Below are positions 47,635 to 56,596 of a DNA stretch of 64,000 nucleotides, one piece after another. The notes beneath the pieces were generated by a model, which worked only from the letters and a program-made list of their open reading frames with translations, was not told the DNA's origin and did no database searches. The position numbers and the translations under genes are program-made. The first letter of the stretch is position 1. Each line of letters starts with the position of its first letter. The stretch spans positions 5,208,001-5,272,000 of the forward strand of contig OZ250179.1 in assembly GCA_965238125.1 (NCBI GenBank). Direction: 5' to 3'. The DNA is from UBA6623 sp965238125 (GTDB lineage: Bacteria; Acidobacteriota; Terriglobia; Bryobacterales; UBA6623).

Positions 47635-48789
47635 ATGAAGCATCAAGCGCGGGACTTGGTGGAAACGCAATGCTGCATTGTCGGGGCCGGACCCGCGGGG
47701 GCGGTCCTTGGGTTTTTGCTGGCTCGCGCCGGCGTTCCTGTCACCGTCGTTGAGTCCCATTCCGATTTTGACCGTGACTTCCGCGGTGATACGATCCACC
47801 CCGCCGTGATGGAGATTATGGATCAGTTGGGTCTTGCGGAGGGGCTGTTGAAACTTCGCCACTCGAAGATTCATGCCGCGGTGATCCGAACTCCCGCCGG
47901 TGCCGTAACCATGGCGGAGTTCCGGCGCCTGAGAACGCCGTATCCCTTCATCACGATGCTTCCGCAAGTGGATTTCTTGGAGTTCATTACTGCCAAGGCC
48001 CGGGCGTATCCGAATTTCCGGTTGTTGATGGGCCGAAGAGTCGAGCAATTGGTTGAAGAGGACGGGGTGATTCGAGGTGTTCGTTACCGTTCCGACGACG
48101 GACGGCATCAGATTCGCGCAGCGCTGACGGTGGGTGCTGATGGTCGCGGTTCCCTGGTGCGTCACTTGGCGGGCTTTCGGTCCGTGAAGACATCGCCACC
48201 GATGGATGTCCTCTGGTTTCGTCTGCCGCGCTACCCGACCGACGTTGCCACCGAGAGCGTCACGTTTCGGGTCCAGACGGGACGGCTGCTGATCGTATTT
48301 GATCGTTCGGATTGCTGGCAGGTGGCCTATGTGTTTGCCAAGGGAACTTATCAACGGCTGCGCGAAGCCGGGTTAGCGGCTCTGCGCACATCGATCGCGG
48401 AACTTGCCCCGCAGTTCGAGGACCGGGTCGAAGCTCTCGAAGATTGGAAACAGGTCGCCGTGCTCTCGGTGGAATCCGGCTTCGTCAAGCGCTGGTACCG
48501 GCCCGGGCTGCTGCTCATCGGGGACGCCGCCCATATCATGTCGCCGCTGGGGGCCGGTCGCATTCGCCTTTCGGACTTGGCGGCCGTGCAGCGCCGCCGA
48601 GGGTGGCCGACTCGTGTGATTCAAGCCTTCCAATCGGTGGCCCAAAAGCGGCTGATTGCAGAGGCGCTCGATTCCACGCGTCCCTTCCAATTGCCCCTGC
48701 CTCTGCGCCTGCTGCGGCGAGCGCCGATGCTAAACGCCCTGCTGGCTCGACTGATCGGCTTCGGCCTCTGGCGCGCTCGAGTGAAGTGA
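47635..48789 (+). CDS. FAD-dependent monooxygenase with internal deletion
   Basis: 384 residues from ATG 47635. Group A flavoprotein hydroxylase motifs: CCIVGAGPAGAVLGFLLARA (FAD dinucleotide fold), TVGADGRGSLVRHLAG (DG motif) and LLLIGDAAHIMSPLGAG (GD motif). The expected GINYAIQDAVAAANLL...PL stretch after the GD motif is missing: GAGRIRLSDLAAVQRRR follows directly, which would be 25-35 residues later in relatives. This suggests an in-frame deletion through a short GC-rich repeat. FAD contacts around the missing helix are likely lost. The ISKra4 element ends 28 bases upstream of the start codon. Confidence 0.82.
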   Translation: MKHQARDLVETQCCIVGAGPAGAVLGFLLARAGVPVTVVESHSDFDRDFRGDTIHPAVMEIMDQLGLAEGLLKLRHSKIHAAVIRTPAGAVTMAEFRRLRTPYPFITMLPQVDFLEFITAKARAYPNFRLLMGRRVEQLVEEDGVIRGVRYRSDDGRHQIRAALTVGADGRGSLVRHLAGFRSVKTSPPMDVLWFRLPRYPTDVATESVTFRVQTGRLLIVFDRSDCWQVAYVFAKGTYQRLREAGLAALRTSIAELAPQFEDRVEALEDWKQVAVLSVESGFVKRWYRPGLLLIGDAAHIMSPLGAGRIRLSDLAAVQRRRGWPTRVIQAFQSVAQKRLIAEALDSTRPFQLPLPLRLLRRAPMLNALLARLIGFGLWRARVK

Positions 48790-48935
48790 CCCGAGCTGCC
48801 GGTCGCGGAACCCCGCGAACCAGTTTTGGATCACGTGGATTGACGGCTGGGCGGCCTCTCCCACCAGATCGGGTAAGAGAAACCGCTGCCCGTCTGCCGA
48901 GACGTCGTATCGGGGAGCTGTGAACCGAAAAACGC
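48789..48935 (-). pseudogene. kinase/PD40 protein C-terminal fragment
   Basis: The minus strand reads PRYDVSADGQRFLLPDLVGE followed by AAQPSIHVIQNWFAGFRDRQ. It matches the end of the kinase-PD40 protein (YDVSADGRFVLVDEAESEEA, IRVVQNWFEEFRDRE). It has no N-terminal part and begins immediately after the hspQ stop. Confidence 0.75.
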
Positions 48936-48936
48936 G

Positions 48937-49251
48937 CTAGTTGACCGGGTGACTGACTTGGTAGCGACCGTCGCGAAAACCGCTGAAGAACGATGACAAC
49001 TCTTGGTGGCTGATGGGTTCCCGAGAGGAGTCCTCTTCCAAGTTTCGCTGCGCGACGTAGGTTCGACCGTCTCCACCATGCACCAATACGTGGTACCAAG
49101 GCTGATCTTTCGGCGGCTTGGATTTCGCTACATGCTCATACCATTCCCCTGAGCCGAGAAAAACCGGATCGACATCGACGATGACGCCTCGATAGTCGAA
49201 CAAACGGTGATGCACGAGTTGCCCGATGGAGAATTTCGCTTGCGCGGCCAT
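48937..49251 (-). CDS. hspQ: heat shock protein HspQ
   Basis: 104 residues from ATG 49251. AKFSIGQLVHHRLFDYRGVI, DPVFLGSGEWYEHVAKSKPP, QPWYHVLVHGGDGRTYVAQR and LEEDSSREPISHQEL cover the whole HspQ/YccV family (hemimethylated-DNA-binding-like fold). In Enterobacteria HspQ is a Lon specificity factor and affects DnaA stability; the family is mostly proteobacterial and also occurs elsewhere. The gene is intact. Upstream sequence (49252-49450) in another minus frame encodes ADLAVPDVGDPRIVGLVGRA, possibly the end of another decayed gene that I cannot identify. Confidence 0.88.
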   Translation of the reverse strand: MAAQAKFSIGQLVHHRLFDYRGVIVDVDPVFLGSGEWYEHVAKSKPPKDQPWYHVLVHGGDGRTYVAQRNLEEDSSREPISHQELSSFFSGFRDGRYQVSHPVN

Positions 49252-49649
49252 TGAAAATGCTCTGCCTCCCGAATGGAAAAGCGGATGCGGCCCATCCGCA
49301 TATCGTCGACCTCGCCGGCTCGCCCGACCAATCCGACGATTCGCGGGTCGCCGACATCGGGAACCGCGAGGTCGGCCAGGGATTCGTTGACGTTTCGGGT
49401 CCACCCTACGGCGTTGTCCGGACCGATCGCCGACGGCGGGTCGGTCGTGTATCTATTTTAGAGAACAATGACGTTTGGAACTAATCTTTCCCGGCCGGTC
49501 CGCTGCGGAGCCCGGTGCCTCGATCGAGTGTGGACAGCGTTTGGGCGGGATGCTGAAGTATTACTACCGCCAAGCCGCCTGAGAGGCTCAAGGGAAAGCG
49601 AGCTCCTCAACTACCTCGACCTGCAGAAGAGTGTCGAGCCGCGCTCGGT

Positions 49650-49783
49650 CCGCACGCTGCGTGCGAGGTGGCGGGAGCTGGAAACGGAGCCACGGACCCG
49701 GCTAAACGGGCACGAAGGGGGAAACCTCGGATACAGCCAAGCGGGGTTCCTGACGGGCCACCGCGCCAGTTCCCGACCCTACC
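49650..49783. repeat. dispersed repeat, copy 2 (partner at 37-169)
   Basis: Starts CCGCACGCTGCGTGCGAGG and ends CCCGACCCTACC, about 134 bases, with substitutions relative to 37-169. It is followed after 28 bases by an IS630 remnant in the plus orientation; copy 1 is followed after about 135 bases by another. No coding role is apparent. Confidence 0.7.
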
Positions 49784-49811
49784 AAGCCATGTCACTTTCT
49801 TCTTGGCGGCT

Positions 49812-50665
49812 GCCGGCCGCGCCGGCCGCAAGCCGCTATTAGACGCCACGCAGCTCGAACGCCTGGAGATCCTGCTGCTCGAAGGCCCCGAGGCGCACGG
49901 CTTCCCGACGCCGTTGTGGAGCTGTCCGCGGGTGGCTCGTCTGATCCGAGACGAGTTCGGCGTGCGCTATCACGAGGGCCATGTCTGGAAGATCCTGCGG
50001 GCGCTCGGCTGGAGCCCGCAACGCCCGGTCGGCAAAGCCCGCGAGCGCAACGAAGAGGCCATCCGCGACTGGAAGTGCAAGAGGTGGCCGGCCATTAAAA
50101 AAAAGCCCGCAAACAAGACCGCACGATCGTCTTCATCGACGAAAGCGGATGGAGTCAGAAGCCGCATCGTTGCCGCACCTGGGCGCCGCGCGGCGAGACG
50201 CCGCTGCTGGAGTTCAACTTCAATTGGCAGAAGCTTTCGGTGTCGGCCGGGTTGACGTTGCGCAACTTTTACTTTCGGCTCTATCCCGGCGCGATTGGCG
50301 AGTTGGAGGTCATCGACTTTCTGAAGGCCTTGGTTCGCCACATGGACGGCCCGTTGATGATCGTCTGGGACCGCTTGCCGGCGCATCGCAGTCGGATGGT
50401 GCGAGAGTTCATTGAACTCTCGCAAGGCCATATCGTGACGGAGTAATTGCCGGCGTATGCGCCGGAGCTGAATCCGATGGAATACATCTGGGCGTACTGG
50501 AAACAGCACGAGTTGCCGAACGTCTGTCCGAAGGACTACTGGGAACTCGACGAACGTGCCCGCAAAACGCTGCGGCGCATGCGCCGCAAACCGCGCTTGA
50601 TTACCGCTTTCTGGAAACAGTCTTCTCTTTGTCTCGATTGACAGGATATTATGCGAGACTCAATA
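49812..50665 (+). mobile_element. IS630 remnant, diverged copy E
   Basis: Plus-strand homologue of the IS630 copies, missing the first 85 or so codons and the start-proximal terminal repeat. The other end is kept: GACAGGATATTATGCGAGA followed by CTCA, with TA at 50666-50667. Many substitutions separate it from copies A-C. The DDE frame has a premature TAA between HIVTE and LPAYAPELNP, and the frame-1 stop is lost. It retains the A8 run at 50097-50104. It represents an older wave of the same family. Confidence 0.88.
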
Positions 50666-50995
50666 GGCGATCCTGTGGAGAACTTCCCGGCCACGAACGA
50701 GCGCGTGAATCTAGATGGAGAGCGTAACTATCTGATCCTTGAAGCGGAGGGGCGCGGCCACTACGTGGGCTGCAATCTTTCGGTCGACCATATCAATCCC
50801 ATCCCGAACTTCGGCTGGTTTGGAGAGGGAGATGATTTCTTTTGGATTGATGCGGAGAAGGATCCTTCCATGCGGGGAACCGGAACTGAGGATTATTTCT
50901 GCGCAGCATGGGGGCAGCTAACGGCGAACGAGCGCATGCAGTCCTTTTCATGGGGGATTGGTCCTTCCTCGTTTCTTGCGGAATTCCCCGAACCG
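50666..50995 (+). pseudogene. DUF2961 (GH172-like) protein fragment
   Basis: GDPVENFPATNERVNLDGER then NYLILEAEGRGHYVGCNLSV, FGEGDD-like segment GWFGEGDDFFWIDAEKDPSM and RGTGTEDYFCAAWG match DUF2961 proteins, now known to include glycoside hydrolase family 172 enzymes; GEGDD and GTGTEDYF are the family core with the catalytic acids. The 5' end is cut by the IS630 remnant, and after AWGQL the sequence runs into the second duplicated locus. A dead glycan-degradation gene. Confidence 0.78.
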
Positions 50996-51015
50996 GTTCT
51001 GCACACTGGGATAAA

Positions 51016-52122
51016 TCAGCGATTCCGGCCCAAGCGCTCGACGAAGACTTCGTAGCCTTCAGTGCCGATCATTTTTGGGAACGGAAAAGCAATGAAACCT
51101 TCTGCGCCGTTTGAAAGAGCTTGCTGGTAGACCGTCCGCCAGGCTTGGCGGCTCAAGGCGTGGTCTTTGTCGAAGATCACGAACGGCCACACCTGGCGGC
51201 CGGTTTCGCGAACGAGATAAGCATTGACTTCACCGATCCAGCCGGCCGGCCGGCCGTTCAGCACGTGATATGACATGGGGTTGAAAACATCCACGACTCT
51301 TGCCAGCGCCGGAAAGACCTGCCCGACGACACGGTAGATCGAGTTGTCGTAGTCGCCAGGTTGCCATGGGACCGCCGCAAGAGAGATTAATGTCTCGGGC
51401 CGAATGCGGTCGCGCAGTCGCTTCACTTCGGCGCAGAACGAGGTGATCTGCTCGGCGCGCCAGCGATGCCAGCGGTCTTGATGGTTGGCCTTGATCCAGG
51501 CCGACGTTTGTGGAACGTCTGAGATCGTAGCGGGAATCGAGATCCCCGTGTCTCTCTGAAACTTCCTGAGACAAACCGAGCAATAGCAGGTGTCGGGGAT
51601 CCGCGGCTCGGGAACCTCCCAGTGAACCGGGTAGCGAATGAAATCGAGATTGATCACATCATAGTGTCCGCTTTCCAGCATTCCTTCTATCTCGCGGAGT
51701 TTCTTGCGCCGCAGCCAGGGTTGATTGGGACAGACTCCGGCATACCAGCGATCTTGGAAGAGCGGCTGCCCGTCGGCCATGATCGGGCGTGACGCGGGGT
51801 GCGACCGCCAATGTTCCTCGCCTTGAAACAGAACGACCAACCCGAACGTCTTGATTCCGGCCTGACGAAGGGCTTTAGGGATTGCGCCGTCCTTGAATCG
51901 GCCCCCGGCAAGCGTGGCGCCCATTGAACGCAGGTGCGCGGCCTGCTCCTCGGGGCTCTTTCCAACGAGCGGACCGGAGGGAGGGTAGGTCGGATAAAGG
52001 CCGGTAACGGGCTGGGCATGTGCGCCTGCGAAAAGGAGCAGGGTGATCGGAACGACGATCAAGAAGGGGAGGTTGGGTTGCTGATTTCTTCGTAGCCGAA
52101 CTGGTCTGAAGCGAGTCAACAT
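51016..52122 (-). CDS. GH-like TIM-barrel protein, copy 2 (complete)
   Basis: 368 residues from ATG 52122, with a signal peptide LPFLIVVPITLLLFAGAHA. Regular beta-alpha units carry conserved acids and aromatics: GIKTFGLVVLFQGEEHW, YDVINLDFIRYPVHWEVP (Asp at a strand end), a CYCSVC cysteine cluster, LISLAAVPWQPGDYDNSIYR, VVDVFNPMSYHVLNGRPAGW and GAEGFIAFPFPKM. The pattern looks like glycoside-hydrolase-like (GHL/DUF4015-type) barrels, but I cannot name a family. It is the last gene of the GNAT-VOC-amidohydrolase unit. An exported hydrolase acting on the compound that the amidohydrolase then processes is an inference. Confidence 0.75.
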   Translation of the reverse strand: MLTRFRPVRLRRNQQPNLPFLIVVPITLLLFAGAHAQPVTGLYPTYPPSGPLVGKSPEEQAAHLRSMGATLAGGRFKDGAIPKALRQAGIKTFGLVVLFQGEEHWRSHPASRPIMADGQPLFQDRWYAGVCPNQPWLRRKKLREIEGMLESGHYDVINLDFIRYPVHWEVPEPRIPDTCYCSVCLRKFQRDTGISIPATISDVPQTSAWIKANHQDRWHRWRAEQITSFCAEVKRLRDRIRPETLISLAAVPWQPGDYDNSIYRVVGQVFPALARVVDVFNPMSYHVLNGRPAGWIGEVNAYLVRETGRQVWPFVIFDKDHALSRQAWRTVYQQALSNGAEGFIAFPFPKMIGTEGYEVFVERLGRNR

Positions 52123-52237
52123 GCTGCTTGCTGAAAGATGCCCGCAGGCACCAGGATTCCGTGCCGCTTTCCCAGATGTTACACAAGCGGAGCGAGTGGG
52201 AGTGCGCGACATTGCCGCTACGCTATGGCTGTAGCGG

Positions 52238-53520
52238 TCACAGCCTTTCTACCGGAATCGACGCAGAACCGTAAATCTTGCCCGCCTTGACGGTGGCGAC
52301 GGGCCGGAGCTTGCGGTGGCCGACTCGCTTCTGTCCCATCGCGTCGAAGAAATCGAAATCGCCCTCTTCGAGCGCGAAAACGGCGACGTCCGCCTCGGCG
52401 CCTTCGCTGAGTGTTCCCAGATCGTTGAGGTGTCCGAAGACTCGGGACGGATTCTTGGTCACGCGCTCGATGGTCTGCTCAAGGGTGAGCCCAAGGTGCA
52501 GGAACTTCGAAACCGTTGTGGCCAGGTCGAACACCGGTCCGTTGACGTTGAACTGGTGGACGTCGCTCGAAATCGTTCCCGGCAAGAGGTCCTGGGCCAG
52601 CGCCCTTTTCGCCGTTTCGAATGCGAAGCTGCCGGCACCGTGGCCGATATCGAGATGAACCCCGCGAGCGACCGTCTTGTGCACCTCCGGCAACACACGG
52701 CCCCGGTCGTCGAGAATGCCGCCCTCGCCGCCGCGAAAGCTGTGCGTGATGACGTCTCCGGGCTTGGTCATGGCAAGGATGTCCTTCAACGGCGACGCCG
52801 AACCACCGATGTGAACCATGAGCGGCAACTTGACAGCGTCGGCGGCCTCCCGGGCTAGCGCCAGTGCTTTCAGGTCGTGGTCGCCGGCGATGTTGCGCGT
52901 CAGGCGCACCTTGACGCCCAGGATCACGTCGCGGTGGCGTTCGATGGTCTTCGCCGCCAGCTTGGGATTGGCGTAGCGCAGATCTAAAAGCTCGCCCCAG
53001 GGATTGTCTTGCGACAGAGTCGACTGCCCGACAACGGAAATGTTGAGCAACGCGAAGACCCGCGTATCCGCGACGTTGATGACGTACTTGCGCAATCCCG
53101 GAAATGTGTGGGCGCGCCCGCTGAGCCGGCATCGACTACCGTTGTGACACCTTTCGCAACACAGTTGGGGTCGGCCGGGATCCCCAGCGGCGCGACTCCG
53201 TCGTAGACGTGAACGTGAATGTCAATCCAACCTGGGGTCACGATCCTTCCCCGGGCGTCGAGCACGTGTAATGCCTCCGACGGCGGAATGTTTTCGGCCA
53301 CCCTCGAAACCCGGCGCCCGGTAATGGCGACATCGCGCGGCGCGGAGAGATCTTGCGCGGGGTCGACGACCCGACCGCCTTTCACCAACAGGTCGTAGCG
53401 GTGCGTCGTTGGGTTTTGCGCCCGCAACGGCACCGCGGACCCGGCGAACCACCGACATACCAGCGACGAGCCTGCCAGCGAGCGGCTGAGAAAGCTACGG
53501 CGTGTGCTTTGATCGGGCAT
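52238..53520 (-). pseudogene. amidohydrolase/deacetylase, copy 2, frameshifted
   Basis: The start at ATG 53520 overlaps the VOC stop (TAATG). The protein matches copy 1 until VVDAGSAGAP, where a 2-base insertion near 53113 changes the frame (THFRDC...). The original frame resumes as LRKYVINVADTRVFALLNIS and runs to SASIPVERL with all remaining metal-ligand motifs (VHIG, THSFRG, SSDVHQFNV) and the normal stop at 52238. This copy shows the natural C-terminus, lost in copy 1. Confidence 0.87.
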
Positions 53521-53915
53521 TATTCTTCCGGCGCAGGCCCGGCCGGCTTCCAGGGTGTTTCTTGACCGAACCAGTGCTCTAGGTCCGTATATTCGATATA
53601 CTCGACGACCGCGCCATCCTTGTGGACAAACACGACAATGCCAAACTCGCCCGGCTGAAAAGGCCCGAAGATCACCTCCTCACCTTCCATCGCTTGCTCT
53701 AGATCGTCCACGCGAAAGGCAATGTGCGGCAGGTGCCAGAGCTTCCACAGACCCAGGTCCCGCGGGTCAACCTCCGGCATCTCGGCCGGGCGTATGTACT
53801 CGATACTTTGCGGGTGAAGTCGTGGGTTGGTCACCCACACCTTGCTGAACTCGACCCAACTCTCTCCTGCCTGTGGCTCGGACGTGACGATCCCGATGTG
53901 ATCGAACTCCTTCAT
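53520..53915 (-). CDS. VOC (glyoxalase fold) protein, copy 2
   Basis: 131 residues, MKEFDHIGIVTSEPQAGESW, with the second half LPHIAFRVDDLEQAMEGEEV. The same candidate ligands (His, His, Glu) as in copy 1 are kept. Base changes relative to copy 1 are largely silent or conservative, indicating selection after duplication. It starts 22 bases after the GNAT stop. Confidence 0.85.
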   Translation of the reverse strand: MKEFDHIGIVTSEPQAGESWVEFSKVWVTNPRLHPQSIEYIRPAEMPEVDPRDLGLWKLWHLPHIAFRVDDLEQAMEGEEVIFGPFQPGEFGIVVFVHKDGAVVEYIEYTDLEHWFGQETPWKPAGPAPEE

Positions 53916-53937
53916 TGCTAGGGCTCCGTTATCGCAT

Positions 53938-54870
53938 TTACCCGGTCTCGGGGAAGAAGGTGGGCAAGTTGACGCCCGCAAATGGCTGGAACTCGCCACG
54001 AACCTGGCAGAAGTGAAGCTCCACGTTCCTCGCGCCCCACTCGTACATTTGTCTCACAAGCCCCATTTTCTCCATGGGTACCAGTGTGACCGGCGATCGC
54101 CCGCGGTATTGATCGAGTTCCCTGTAAATCAAAGCCGCTGCCTGCGCTTCCGTGCGGGCAACGCCGGGGCCAAGCATGTTGAAGGCTGGATGGCCCGAAG
54201 AGATCAGGAAACCCTCGATCTTGCCTGGCGAGACTTCGTAGACCGAGACGTGCCAGAATCCCTGTCCGTTCTTGATGCAGAAACGGTAGTCGGTCTCGCG
54301 GCTGATGCCGCTGACCGACAGCTCCAGGTCGACCAGGGCAGACACATCGTCGGGCGTCGCGTCCCGGACGTGTTCCAAGCCTGGGAGGCCCGTGCGCAGG
54401 CCGCCTTCCGGGACCTGAAGCATCATGTCCTGATAAGCGTAGCGCGGCACAAACCCGGCGCTGTTGTAGAGCGAAAAGGAATCGAGATTCAAGGCGCTTT
54501 GCGTTAGCCGAAGAGCCTTATAGCCGTGGCGGTTCGTGTAGTCGATGATGTAGTCGAGCAGCGCCCAGGCAACGCCGCGGCCAAAGTAGTTCGGGTGCAC
54601 GTTCATGATCCCGAGCGAGACGTGTTGCGGCCTTGGATGGTAAAAACACGATCCCATCAACCGACCCGTACGCGGATTCTCCACTACCACACAGCATCCT
54701 GGTTCGAGCGCATCGTAGACCTCGCAGAACACTTCGGTTGTCTCCGGCCCACCCGAGAAGATCTGTGGCATCCCCCTAAGTTGGTACCAGGCATTGGTGG
54801 ACGAATAGATTAGCTCCGCAATCTCGGCACGGTCCTCAGGTGTCGCGGTGCGCAGCGGAATCGACTTCAT
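53938..54870 (-). CDS. GNAT-family N-acetyltransferase, copy 2
   Basis: 310 residues, the same length as copy 1, with NYFGRGVAWALLDYIIDYTN in the acetyl-CoA loop and a complete second half. Differences from copy 1 are few and conservative (for example INYTDDNG to IDYTNRHG). First gene of the minus-strand unit; the promoter region faces the oxidoreductase gene. Confidence 0.87.
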   Translation of the reverse strand: MKSIPLRTATPEDRAEIAELIYSSTNAWYQLRGMPQIFSGGPETTEVFCEVYDALEPGCCVVVENPRTGRLMGSCFYHPRPQHVSLGIMNVHPNYFGRGVAWALLDYIIDYTNRHGYKALRLTQSALNLDSFSLYNSAGFVPRYAYQDMMLQVPEGGLRTGLPGLEHVRDATPDDVSALVDLELSVSGISRETDYRFCIKNGQGFWHVSVYEVSPGKIEGFLISSGHPAFNMLGPGVARTEAQAAALIYRELDQYRGRSPVTLVPMEKMGLVRQMYEWGARNVELHFCQVRGEFQPFAGVNLPTFFPETG

Positions 54871-55110
54871 AGAGAGACCTCCTGGATCCAGACGTGGACT
54901 ATTCTACTAACCTTCACGTCGAAAGAACCGGAGGACGCCAAGCAACCGGCTCGGCTGACCAAAGAGTATGGGCCGGGCTACACTATTGCATCGTTGTGAA
55001 GCTCGGCGTGGACCTGGTGTCCAAGAACTCAAGCCCCCGCACAAGCACCAGCAGGGGCGGCGCGTTCGGCGGTTTGTTGGATCTGTCTTGATAGCGGGAA
55101 AGGGGGTTAT

Positions 55111-56035
55111 GTGAAACGCATCAAGTTCGGGGTCATCGGCCTCGGTTGGTTTGGTGAGAAGCATTGCGAGACGCTTTTCGATCTGCCCCAGGTAGAATTG
55201 TTCGCCCTGTGCACACGGCGGCAGGAACGTCTCAAGGAGTTGGCCGACCGGTTCCAAGTGTCACGGGTATATACCGACTACAACGAATTGCTCGCCGACT
55301 CGGCTTTGGAAGCGGTCTCGGTCGTCACCATGTGGGACCAGCACGTGGGTCCCACCCTGGCAGCACTGGAGGCCGGCAAACACGTTTTTTTAGAAAAGCC
55401 AATGGCTTCTACTCTGGTTGACTGTGAAGCCATCGTGCGAGCTGCCAATGCCTCCTCCAAGGCTTTCATGGTGGGCCACATTTGCCGCTTCAATCCTCGC
55501 CACGCCGCAGCCAAGGCCGAAATCGACTCCGGAGCTATCGGCAAGATTGTCTCCATGTACGCCCGCCGCAACATTCCCGCTTCGGTCAGTGAGGGCGTGC
55601 TCGACAAGATGGGCCCGATCATCGGTGACGCCGTGCACGACACGGATTTGATGCTGTGGTTCAGTGGAGGCACAATCCAGACTGCCTACGCGCAGACGCT
55701 ATCTGTACGAGGCCTGAGACATCCTGACCTCGGCTGGACCATGTACCGTTTTGAGGACGGCGCCATCGGGGTGTGCGAAAACGTCTGGTTTCTGCCGCGG
55801 AATACTCCTTTCCAGATCGACGAGCGCATTGAGGTCATTGGGACCGAGGGATCACTTCACATCCACGAAACGCATCCCAACTTCTCCGTGTGCGACCGGG
55901 ACGGCTGGCGTTCTCCTGACACGACCTACTGGCCGCTCTTGCACGGAGTCCGCTCGGGGGCTCTACGCGAGGAACTTGCGTACTTCGCAAACTGCCTGCT
56001 TGCGAGTAACAAGCCCGAGATCGTCACGCCTGAAG
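55111..56035 (+). pseudogene. Gfo/Idh/MocA oxidoreductase, copy 2, 3' truncated
   Basis: From GTG 55111 (GGGGG upstream) the protein follows copy 1 with few changes: KFGVIGLGWFGEKHCETLF, GKHVFLEKPMAST and HDTDLMLWFSGG. It ends after NKPEIVTPE, where the sequence jumps at CCTGAAG/GACGATCG into the antisense DNA of an IS630 remnant. About 25 C-terminal residues (DALEAVRACLAAEESAAKGS... in copy 1) are replaced by a long IS-derived tail. Probably non-functional, as the C-terminal helix is gone. Confidence 0.88.
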
Positions 56036-56596
56036 GACGATCGTACGTTCTTCTTTGCGGGCTTTTTTTTAATGGCCGGCCAAGTCTTGCGCTGCCAGCC
56101 GCGGATGGCCTCTTCGTTGCGCTCCCGCGCTTTGCCGACGGGCCGTTGCGGGCTCCAACCGAGCGCCCGCAGGATCTTCCAGACATGGCCCTCGTGATAG
56201 CGCACGCCGAACTCGTCTCCGATCAGACGAGCGACCCGCGGACAGCTCCACAGCGGCGTCGGGAAGCCGTGCGCCTCGGGGCCTTCCAGCAGCAACGCCT
56301 CGAGGCGTTCGAGCTGCGCGGCGTCCAACAGCGGCTTACGGCCGGCGCGGCCGGCCTGGCGCAACCCGGCTTCGCCGTCACGCCGGTATCGTCGCAGCCA
56401 CTCGCTGACGCTTTGCCGCGCGACCTTCAATCGCCTCGCTGTCTCGGACTGACTACAGCCTTGCTCGACCAACCGGATCGCTTTGAAACGGCGCTTCTCC
56501 AGGGCCTCGAAATCCCGCCGTACGCCTTTTGTATTTCCCATACATACAAAGACGTACGTACCCCAAAAAAGTGTCACTTTATTTTGCGAGACTCAA
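56036..56596 (-). mobile_element. IS630 remnant, copy D
   Basis: Contains the intact transposase-start end (TA at 56597-56598) and nearly all of the HTH frame including the A8 run (T8 56063-56070), but the DDE half and other terminal repeat are missing. The left junction is inside the oxidoreductase gene. A recombination or deletion therefore joined an IS630 that was inserted in the neighbouring GDSL-dehydrogenase gene with the duplicated locus. Sequence variant as in copy A. Confidence 0.92.

Larger units (their letters stand above)
51006..56035. repeat. segmental duplication, copy 2
   Basis: Same five genes and order as 10958-16640. The right limit is the IS630-mediated truncation at 56035. 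This copy has the full GH-like gene but a 2-base insertion in the amidohydrolase (GGCGCGCCCG versus GGCGCCCG) and a truncated oxidoreductase. It has no IS630 in the GH-like gene: the site reads TCTCAGGAAG where copy 1 has TCTTA/AGAAG. Confidence 0.92.
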
